This document shows, piece after piece, positions 56,251 through 64,000 of a stretch of 64,000 bases of DNA. Source of the stretch: Paralithodes platypus (taxonomy: Eukaryota; Arthropoda; Malacostraca; Decapoda; Lithodidae); contig CM064480.1 of NCBI GenBank assembly GCA_032716605.1, positions 21,477,651 through 21,541,650 on the forward strand, in the 5' to 3' direction. The notes below the pieces were generated by a model that saw only the letters and a program-made list of their open reading frames with translations, had not been told where the DNA came from and did no database searches. Both the position numbers and the translations under genes were made by a program. The first letter of the stretch is position 1; each line of letters opens with the position of its first letter.

Positions 56251-56487
56251 CCACATAGTATTCTTACTTTGTAAAAAAGATATATTTTGCGCATAAACTT
56301 TATACAGCATATATATTCAAAAAGGGGTACAAGCAGGAGCATGCTTCGAAGAAGCCTGCTTGAATAAAAAAGGGTTAACTCTGAGACTCTATACACAGAT
56401 CTGCTAGTTAAGAAGGCACCCCACTTAAAGTAAGTGGTGAAAAATAAAAACTTATAAGTCTACATGTGCACATATAAACCCCATTAA

Positions 56488-56728
56488 CCCTTGGGATCGG
56501 GGGGGCCTCATATGAAGTTTGGTATTTTCAAACTTCATAATCCAGTAGCTACTGATTGAGACCACCTAGAGCAGTCAATTTTTTTGCAAATTGTAGAACG
56601 TTTTCTTGTCTGTAGACTGCCGTTGAGATGACATCGCTACGTTGCGTGGTTGCCGAGTTCTGATGATTATATCGGCGACTTTTTATCTGCACATTTTGCC
56701 TCATATGAGGCCTCCCGGATTCCAAGGG
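56488..56728. mobile_element. 241-bp piggyBac-type MITE
   Basis: TTAA flanks it at 56484-56487 and 56729-56732. The inverted ends are CCCTTGGGATCGGGGGGGCC and, inverted, CCCTTGGAATCCGGGAGGCC, both followed by TCATATGA. No ORF. The CCC start after TTAA is the piggyBac signature. It is a different family from 60209-60687. Confidence 0.88.
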
Positions 56729-57128
56729 TTAAACTAGTGGATATATTCCTAAAAATATACCCAAACATAAAATGAACTCTTGTACTTTTGCAGAAGTACT
56801 GATCTCTTGTACTTATGCAGAAGTACTTACATCAAAAATAAAATTTGCAGTCGCAACTACTGAGATTTTCTTAAAATTATATTGCTTCACAGCCAAAACT
56901 ACTTACAACAAGAGTTGTTGTTTTACTACTATTGTACTTTAGCACAATTTCCTGTAATGCATACTACAGAGAAATTTTATATCACAACACCTACTGTATA
57001 TACAGTATCACAGCTCGTATGCTCCGTACACATACTCTGGCGGGGTCTAGGGTGTCCTATGTTACACTGACTGCAACCCCCCCCCCCCCTCTTTTCTTAA
57101 CTTAAACAATAAGTGACTGAGAGGCCAC

Positions 57129-58058
57129 CTAGACCCTCTGCCTTAAAGCTATACATGGCATGGAAGGTCTGCCTAGAGCTACTGAAAGGTATAGAGTCAA
57201 AAACGTATGATTAGAGGACCACAGGGGCGTGGACGCTATGTCCTCAACAGAAAAATTCTTAAGGAAACGCAACGAGGCCGCCCATTTGCGTAAATCGTGG
57301 GCTCTTCCCACGACGCCGGGATTACTCTCTTGAATGACTTCGACTAGGAGAGAATCTAGTTTTCGTTTCATTAAGCGTTGGCCCGTACTCGCTACCCATA
57401 AAGCACCCTGTTGATTCAGAGGTGCTACTCTCAAATATTTGGTTAGAGCTTGCACTTGACATAAATTATGGTGCACTTTTCCCCTTTTTAACGCCGGCAC
57501 CGTGAACTCTGAAAAAACATGTTCACTGTGTTCATTTTTGGCGATGAACGCCGGGGAAGGTGCAAAATGAATACACTCATTGAGCCTACCAAACCGTATA
57601 CAATTAGGTGTGTTGCTCATCGCCGCCAACTCAGATACCCTGTGTCTGGTAGCCAAAGCCATAAGGAAAACTGCCCTTTTTAAAAGTAAGTCAAAATCTG
57701 CAGTATTTTGGTACAGACGGGAATGAAGTAAAGACAACGCCTTGTCCAGAGACCAGGTAGGCATGAGCTGACGGGGAGGTGGGCGGAGTTTAAAACATGC
57801 TCTCATGAAACCTTTTTCCTCCGCTAGTGGTATGGTTAGACCTGTAAGGTCAAAGAATGGCATCCTAATTGCTGTTAAGTGATTTTTTAACGTTACTACA
57901 GATAGACGTTTCTGCTCGAACAGATAGTTTAAATAATGAAAAACCAAAGCCACCGAAGGTACGGTTTGTCTCTTTGTAGATTGGGTATATTGATTCATGA
58001 ATTTATCGGTCACGTTTCTACCATACGGTGTTAGCCACTTGGCCTCCTGAATGTCCAT
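57129..58058 (-). CDS. DIRS E tyrosine recombinase, complete frame with a small deletion
   Basis: A 309-codon frame from ATG 58058 (MDIQEAKWLTPYGRNVTDKF) to the stop after ALRQRV at 57129. Relative to copy F it lacks about 17 residues after STKRQ (YQSHWQSF... in F). FFDLTGLTIPLAEEKGFMRA and RPPPRQLMPTWSLDKALSLL are intact. Catalytic residues: Arg in LATRHRVSELAAMS (the preceding G is mutated to R), His-x-x-Arg in RAHDLRKWAAS, and WSSNHTFLTLYLSVAL with His and Tyr. It overlaps the end of the RT-RNase H frame by 28 bp, as in a compact DIRS. Activity is doubtful because of the core-binding deletion. Confidence 0.9.
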   Translation of the reverse strand: MDIQEAKWLTPYGRNVTDKFMNQYTQSTKRQTVPSVALVFHYLNYLFEQKRLSVVTLKNHLTAIRMPFFDLTGLTIPLAEEKGFMRACFKLRPPPRQLMPTWSLDKALSLLHSRLYQNTADFDLLLKRAVFLMALATRHRVSELAAMSNTPNCIRFGRLNECIHFAPSPAFIAKNEHSEHVFSEFTVPALKRGKVHHNLCQVQALTKYLRVAPLNQQGALWVASTGQRLMKRKLDSLLVEVIQESNPGVVGRAHDLRKWAASLRFLKNFSVEDIASTPLWSSNHTFLTLYLSVALGRPSMPCIALRQRV

Positions 58059-59930
58059 AATGCAAAAGTCAGCGAGGCCTCTAGGTTGCCAATCGTGTCA
58101 AAGTGGAAATACCCGACAGGGAGCGACACCGGGTTCGGGCACCACGTTTTCAATTGCTGGTACCACAACTGCGCCGGCCACAGGGGCACGATTAACGAGA
58201 CTACGCCCCGATTATCCCGTAGTTTGTTTACTACGTGGCACATTAGAGAAGCGTCTGGTGGCGGAAACAGATAAACGGAACTCCACATGTTCCAGTCCGT
58301 CACCAGTGCGTCGGGTCCTCCCGCCGGCGTTATTGTCCGGCAGGTGAGGTACAGCGGGAGTTTGTGAGTCTCCTCGGACGCAAACAGATCCACTTGTGGA
58401 CGGTAAGGCTCCGCAATCATTTGGTCGAAAATGTTTTGCTTGAGCGCCCATTCTACCGTTGTGCTCTGCCTCCGAGACAGAGCGTCTGCCCAGACGTTTG
58501 CTACGCCTGGGAGATAAGATGCGTGAAGATGAATGTTCAGCTTTCCGGCTAGAACAAAAATCTTTTCTGACACGTTTAGCAACTTCCGAGATCTCGTTGA
58601 CCCTTGTTTCTGAATGCAGTGAACCGCATTCAGATTGTCCATCCTGAAGGCCACCGATTTGTCCCGTAAAGTAGAGCCGTGAGCCTGAAGGAAATACAAG
58701 GGGACTAGTAACTCTTTGACATTGATGTGGGAGGTTTCTGAATGGGACCAAAGCCCTTGACCCTGATGCCCGTGGTTTGACTGAAAGCCCCAACCTATCG
58801 TTCCTGACGCATCGGTGTCTACCCATACCGTCGGCGGAGGAGAGGTCCATGACATGACCGAGTGCAATGTTTCCCTCTTCGCCCAGACCGCTAGTAAGCT
58901 GTGTATTAATTTTGGGATGGGCCATGACGTTTCCGCCGGCAATAGTGGAAAAAATTTGTTGCCCTCCAATATTAAACGTTTGACTTTCAACCGGCCCAAC
59001 TTTACAGTTAGTTGAATCCAGTTGAGAGAGCCGACCAGAGATTCCCAGACTCTCCGTGTTGTAGTCAGACTGTGAAGAAACATAAACAGTTTCTTGCGAA
59101 ACCTGTTCCGATTGTCCACACTCTGACTCGGAGTGAGAGCAGCTGTGTCCCAGACCACTGGACCACTCGTGAGGGAACAAAGTTTGACTTTACCGGGTTT
59201 ACCTTGAACCCTAGAGATTTTACATGATTTAATGTTATGTTGACATGATTGATGCATAACTGTTCCGTCTCTGCCACCACCAGCCAGTCGTCTAGATACC
59301 ACAAAATCCTGATCCCTTGTTCTAACATGGGCATCAGGGCTTGCCGGACCAATTTCGTGAATAAGCGAGGTGCTAGGTTCAATCCGAACGGCATCCTCTG
59401 AAAGACATAAGTCTGATGCTTTATTCGTAATGCCAAAATTTTTTGAAATCTTTTGTTTACCGGGACGTGCCAGTACGCGTCTGTCAGGTCTAAAGAACAC
59501 ATCCACCCTTCCGGCGGAAGTGTTAGCCTGATTTGATTCACTGTCAGCATCCTGAAGGAAACGTTGTGAATATGGAGGTTCAGATAAGACAGGTCTACGA
59601 CCGGCCTCATCTGAACACTGTCCCTTTTGGGCACTAGAAAGAGTTTGGACGTAAATACTGGGTAATTTTGAGGGACCGGGATGATGACATTCTTGGCGAT
59701 CATCTCTTGGATCAGTGACTCCACCTCTAATGAATCAAAATTTGCCTTTGTCGGCTGACGTAGGCGAGGTCGCCGGAGCCACTGCCAGGTGATGCCTTTG
59801 CGTGCCACCATCCTCGCCCATGTGTTTAATGGCCATGCGCGATGACACGCCCGGAACGACCCAGTTAGCAGACAAGGGTTCGCCGGCTGGACTACCCTCT
59901 GATCCACCCGCCGTAAGACTGGCCCTGGGA
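58031..59930 (-). pseudogene. DIRS E reverse transcriptase-RNase H-linker, one frameshift
   Basis: From 59907 the RT frame gives GITWQWLRRPRLRQPT, SKLFLVPKRDSVQMRPVVDL, MCSLDLTDAYWHVPVNKRF, FQRMPFGLNLAPRLFTKLV and ILWYLDDWLVVAETEQLC. Near 59160 a ~10-bp deletion (RVVQW joined to SGTQLL, where F reads QWIGLVWDTA) shifts the frame. The second frame continues with VWVDTDASGTIGWGFQSNHG, HINVKELLVPLYFLQAHG, RMDNLNAVHCIQKQG, LPGVANVWADALSRRQS, QVDLFASEETHKLPLYLTCR and LIVPLWPAQLWYQQLKTW. All RT and RNase H acidic residues are kept. Only this deletion separates it from an open gene. Confidence 0.9.
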
Positions 59931-60208
59931 GTGAGAGAGACCCTAGTTTTTTGGTGGTGGTGGTGGTGTATGCTTTGATGACTCTCCGGGTTTGGTCGGA
60001 GACGGGCCCTGGCCTGGTCGTTGATACTTCTGTCCTTTATGATTACCTGAAAACTTTCCTTGCTTGTATCTGTACTGAGCCTGACTTTGGGTGGAAGAGG
60101 ACTTAGGCAGATGAAAGGACTTTGCCCCACCAGGCTGAGCTTTTGCGACTGGTTTGGGCTTGGTAAAATTGAAAGCAGGTTTCTTAGATGGGGCGGGACT
60201 GTGCTTAA

Positions 60209-60687
60209 CCCTTCAAACTCGGATGGTACACGTGTGTACCATTAAGTTTTGCCCCGAGGAACCCGGGTGGTACAACATTGTACCAGTGGTTGAAAGCCTG
60301 TGACCTTGGTGTGTGAGGCGTCGGTCCGACGCATGTAAACAACAGCCCGCTGGACCGACGCCCCGCATCTCCGGCCACAAGAAGGAGAGCGTCGCTTGTT
60401 CGTGTGTGCCTGTATGTTGTTGTTAAGTATCGAAAAGTAGTGTAAAGTGGCTGTTTTGGCCATAAAGTTATCTCCAATGAAATCATCATCACAAATCAAC
60501 CACTTGACTTAGAGAGCTCTACTTAACGCCATTCTACAGGTAAATAACACAGCTACGCTTGGGGATGCGCGGGAATGCAGGAAGCAGTCAGCATAACAAT
60601 GATACGGTAGCCTAGCCTAGACATTTTTCGGCCAAAACACCCGGGTTTCGGGCAATATTTATGTAATGCGTAGCCGGGGCTGGAGGG
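60209..60687. mobile_element. 479-bp piggyBac-type MITE inserted in DIRS gag
   Basis: TTAA lies at 60205-60208 and 60688-60691. Ends are CCCTTCAAACTCGGATGGTA and, inverted, CCCTCCAGCCCCGGCTAC. The right end matches the terminus of the 4.4-kb piggyBac (CCCTCCAGCCCC at 27550). The uninterrupted target is seen in DIRS A (GTGCTTAACGGCCTG, 22189-22203). An open minus-strand stretch of ~90 codons inside has no similarity. Confidence 0.92.
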
Positions 60688-60769
60688 TTAAAGGCCTGAG
60701 CCATGTTGAACACTATTTTCCACACCTCCGGGGACATTAAAGAGGCAGTTAGAACAGGGGACATAACTA

Positions 60770-61727
60770 CAGTAAAAGTCTGTTAATCCGACGACCGATG
60801 ATTCGAATCTCCCAATAGTCCGAATTTTTCAATTTGAGGCCAAATCCGAATTCACCCGATGGTCCGAATTTCAAGAAGTCCCAAAGTCCCCTTTTTGAGG
60901 CAGTAGTCCGCTCAAATGACACATAATGGAGCACACACATATCATATGTTCATGAATTCACTTTAAAAGTTTACCATTGTCATTGTAGCCTATTACCTAC
61001 TTCAAAACATTCAGATTAATGGTCAAAGGAAGCTACTGATATAAACGTAAACACCTTCTTCTTCTTCTTCTTCTTCCACATCGTCTGCTAGAGAGTTTGT
61101 TTTGCTCTTGAACGCATCCTTGGGACGCTCCGATGCGCTACTGGCTTGCACCGCATTTTCTGCAAGCGCATTCAGTCTTGAGCTTGAAAACGCACCTTTG
61201 GACGTTCTGATACGCTACTATTTATAGTTCAGTGATCGGAGCGTCCCAAGGGTGCTTTCAAGACAACAAGACAAGGGTGCTTTCAATACAATATAATATA
61301 ACAGAGCACGTCACAAAAGGAAAATCACAAAAGGAAAATTACAAGAACCTCTCAGGGAAGTGCCGTTGTTAAGGCATTACTTCCCGAACCACATCTGATC
61401 TGATCTTCAAGAGCAAGACAAACTCGCTAGTAGACGGAAGAAGAAGAAGACGACGATGCGGACATAGGGTGTTATCAGCAGATTCCTTTGAACATTAATC
61501 TGAATGTTTTGAAGTAGGTAATAGGCTACAATGACAATGGTAAACTTTTGAAGTGATTTCATGAACATATGATATGTGTGTGTGCACCATTGTGTCATTT
61601 GGGTGGCCTAATGCCTCAATGTTTTCGTCATACACAGGTTCATAGGGGTAAAGTCCGATAATCCGAAAAATCCACTAATCCGAACGAGGGCCGGTCCGCT
61701 GCCCTTCGGATTAACGGAAGTTTACTG
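60770..61727. mobile_element. Palindromic pogo/Tigger-like MITE, 958 bp, TA-flanked
   Basis: Ends are CAGTAAAAGTCTGTTAATCC and, inverted, CAGTAAACTTCCGTTAATCC, flanked by TA at 60768-60769 and 61728-61729. It is inserted in gag (ACATAACTA ... CTTGATTTGCAATCCC; other copies read ACAGAACTACTTGGCTTGCA). It is the second copy of the element at 18266-19220, in reverse orientation. The two halves are largely complementary, so a transcript would form a long hairpin. Confidence 0.9.
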
Positions 61728-63257
61728 TACTTGATTTGCAATCCCATCCGGGAGCTTCCTCACGAGAGACATCCTTAGATCTTGTCGTGCCCACACCGCC
61801 TCTAGCAAGGCTGTATGGATATCCCCCAGTGACTGTATAGAAGTCTGGAGTAGCAAGCGTCTAGATAGTTCGATAGCCTTTCGGACTTCCGCGTCCGCGA
61901 TTGCCTGAGCAGATCTGAGCATTGACTTCGCTACCTGTTATGTGACAATATACTGGGAAAACAGTCTATATGCTTTCCCACGTAGTCTAAACTCCCGGTC
62001 TAGGTGAGCAGTGGACGGTGTGGAAAAGGGATCTTTAAGTTCGCATAGATTAATTTTAGGGGCAGCTAAAAATGCAAATAAAGCAGAGGGAACTCCGCCG
62101 GCAGAGAATACCGGCAGAGAGAACCAAGAATGGCTTTCTTGTGGAATTTGGTGTGAAGATTTAGAGGTAAAAGTCGTTGCAAAGTTTTGAGCCTCCACTT
62201 CCCATTCCACCCAAGGACCCGGACCCAACTGCTCCACCTTCAAAACTGGATTTGCGGCTGTGTCAGTGAACGTCTTTAAACCTAACTCTGGTGTTAGAGC
62301 TGACAGTGCTTTTATATCATTGAAACCGTCATGCTTGGTCCAGTCCGAAAACAGTTTTGAAGCTGACGCAGGGGGTAGGGCCGGTGTAGCAGTATACACA
62401 AAATAATCATGGTGATAATAGTTAGGAATGGCCTTAATATTAACATCAAGTACATTCCCTAGAATATCTAAAGCACGTAACTTTCTAGATTTATTCCCTT
62501 GAATTACCCACTCACGTGGTACCGGAAGCTCCCCCGACATAGTGGACTGTGCTACCTCTGGCTTTGCTGGGAACATTGTTACCCATGACTCATCTGGCCC
62601 GTATAGGAGGGGCATAGCTCCCTTTTGGACCGGCGCTTTGTCTAAAGGGGGAGGATTTACATCTGCTACTACTCTCACATTGGAAGTAGTCAGTGCTGCC
62701 AAAGTTGGCCTAGTAACCATAGTAGGTGATACAGGGGGAGGGTGCGGAATTTGTGTCAAAGCAATAGAAGTAGCCAGAGGTCGGACATTCGATGCTGTCG
62801 TGGAAGCTCCCAAACCAACTGTGGGCGTCTCCTGCTGCTGACCAAAAAAATTAGTTAGTGCATTTGCTAGTAACCCATTAATTTCATCAGCTGTGACAAA
62901 TTTAGCAGAGGATGAACTACGTGGCGAATCATTCCTACTCTGAGAGTCGTCCATCACTGAACCTGACTCTTGAATCTCCATCTCAGAAATTATAGAACCC
63001 TCATCCCTTTCCCCCGGCCTTTCAGGAGAGGATTCCGCCGAAGCCGGGACCCCCTCATGCTGCCATGTTAAGTCCGGGATGGACGATGGGATCTCAGCGT
63101 CCCGGTGGACGTCTGCCACTACCGTTGGTGCATAAGAATGATGTGAACCGTCACGCCATGGCTGGGAGTACCTCCAAACTCCCCGGTCTTGGCCGGAACT
63201 CACTTGTGAGCTAGGTACCACACCAACTACTGAGCCCTCACTCGAGCCCTCTAGAGG

Positions 63258-64000
63258 GTTGTTGTTGTTGTTGTTGTTCCCTAAGCTGCCTGGCCGAACA
63301 GCCCCGAGTCCCTGAGAAAGGCCATGGCCACGATCGGGCTTTCCCACAGAGCTCTCATTGAGTGTAGATTGTGTTGTTGGCGTAAGTGGTTGTGTGAAAT
63401 GCAGTCTTCTATGATGTGTTTAATGGTATGGGGTGCTGTGTTACATCCCGGGCAGGTGTCGACAACGGAGTCATCCAGTCTCTTCTGATAGCTCAGGAGA
63501 GCTGGATGGTGTCCGCATCTCAGCCTGGCCAGGTGGACTCTGTCCTCGCGAGGAAGGGAGGATTCGAAAGGATGGATTTCGGGAGGTCGTGCATGCAGCT
63601 GCGTGTTGTCTGTGAGTGAGTGGATGGATCGGTGAGAGATATGAGTATGGATGTGCTTCTGGAAGTTGGTTCGGGGTGGGCAGGGAGGGAGAGAGGACAA
63701 TAATTGTGTGTGATACCGTGTGCTGGGTGTTGTTTTGATATTTCTTGGTGTCTGTGGGTGTGTTGCCATGTAGTTTAGTGGGTGGTCTTGGTTCGTGGAG
63801 GCTGCTGCCAGGAATTGAGTGCCTCTCATGTCCAGATGGTCTTTGACTTTGAGGATTTTGGTTTCTTGATGTAGGTGATCTGTGGGTGCAGTAGCTGTGC
63901 AGCCTGTAATGATCTTCAGGGCTTTGTTTTGAATAGTCTGTAAGGTCTTATGATGTGTTTCAGCTAGGTTAGAAGCCCAGGCTGGGCTTGCGTATTCCAT
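63258..64000 (-). mobile_element. (CAA)n-tailed LINE, C-terminal part, runs off right edge
   Basis: The (CAA)n tail starts at 63258 and the stop is at about 63281. A 239-codon frame is open to the window edge: EYASPAWASNLAETHHKTLQ, RLRCGHHPALLSYQKRLDD, CPGCNTAPHTIKHIIEDC and MRALWESPIVAMAFLRDSG. It is nearly identical to 50876-51590 and matches the plus-strand copy at 6467-9925. It interrupts the gag or leader of DIRS E, and the other junction is outside the window. Confidence 0.92.

Larger units (their letters stand above)
55132..63257 (-). mobile_element. DIRS copy E, longest copy, hosting four other insertions
   Basis: The 3' terminal repeat starts at 55132 and the ICR is at 55541-55639. 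The 3' untranslated region holds a LINE insertion (55729-56250), a TTAA MITE (56488-56728) and a 13-C run (57077-57089). Recombinase, RT-RNase H and gag follow. The gag is split by a TTAA MITE (60209-60687) and a palindromic TA MITE (60770-61727). Its 5' end is beyond a (CAA)n LINE inserted at 63258. Left flank is host intron-like DNA with no target duplication visible, as expected of a recombinase-inserted element. Confidence 0.9.
59931..63257 (-). pseudogene. DIRS E gag, split by two MITEs
   Basis: The main frame 63257-61938 is open: VWRYSQPWRDGSHHSYAPTV, VHRDAEIPSSIPDLTWQHEG, FVTADEINGLLANALTNFFG, MPLLYGPDESWVTMFPAKPE, VIQGNKSRKLRALDILGNVL, DWTKHDGFNDIKALSALTPE, WFSLPVFSAGGVPSALFAFL and LDREFRLRGKAYRLFSQYIV. 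A stop at 61938 (TAA for Gln) precedes LRSAQAIADAEVRKAIELSR. The frame is then interrupted by 60770-61727 and 60209-60687 and ends in a basic His/Gln-rich tail (60204-59945). It is the best gag in the window, about 520 codons before decay. The fold is unknown and it has no zinc knuckle. Confidence 0.83.

Overview
The window is eukaryotic and made almost entirely of transposable elements. I see no prokaryotic operons, rRNA or tRNA genes, CRISPR arrays or plasmid features. The only sequence that looks like a host gene is one spliced exon of a GDAP1-like glutathione S-transferase-fold protein at 54553-54745, with a clear acceptor and donor. The mixture of DIRS retrotransposons, several LINE groups, a Penelope-like remnant, piggyBac, a probable Academ element and pogo/Tigger-like MITEs suits an invertebrate such as a decapod crustacean. 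That placement is inference, not something the sequence proves.

Layout. 1-2.4 kb: a LINE endonuclease fragment inside a cut-down piggyBac element, which is itself inside a DIRS 3' end. 2.4-6.3 kb: a LINE fragment, a ~65-bp AT-rich satellite and RTE-type LINE tails. 6.4-10.1 kb: a ~140-bp tandem array interrupted by a (CAA)n-tailed LINE, which holds two further LINE insertions. 11.0-17.3 kb: a DIRS 3' end interrupted by a 5.6-kb DNA transposon with ~165-bp inverted repeats and a decayed XPG-like nuclease gene. 17.6-37.0 kb: three minus-strand DIRS copies (A, B, C), with a 4.4-kb piggyBac in the 5' leader of B. 37.8-45.9 kb: plus-strand DIRS F, inverted fragment G, a G/C-rich tract and a lone 3' terminal repeat H. 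45.9-55.1 kb: Penelope-like endonuclease remnant, a MITE, a CR1/L2-type LINE interrupted by the (CAA)n LINE, then the GDAP1-like exon. 55.1-64 kb: the longest DIRS copy (E), carrying two TTAA MITEs, one palindromic TA MITE and two LINE insertions.

The main result is structural. Each DIRS 3' end carries an internal ~97-bp palindromic segment whose sequence is the reverse complement of the element's own 3' end joined to a 5' end. This is the internal complementary region (ICR) expected for DIRS replication through a circular intermediate. Five subfamilies (1.9, 11.1, 18.0, 35.8 and 55.5 kb) each match their own terminus. At 35365/35366 the 5' end of DIRS B abuts the 3' end of DIRS C at exactly that predicted circle junction, giving a head-to-tail tandem of two subfamilies. 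The coding order gag, RT-RNase H, tyrosine recombinase is readable in E and F. A and B carry different internal deletions: A kept RT and recombinase, B kept gag.

The insertions also give a relative chronology. Target duplications or empty sites can be read for most of them: TTAA for piggyBac and its MITEs, TA for the pogo-like MITEs, and 5-12 bp for the LINEs.
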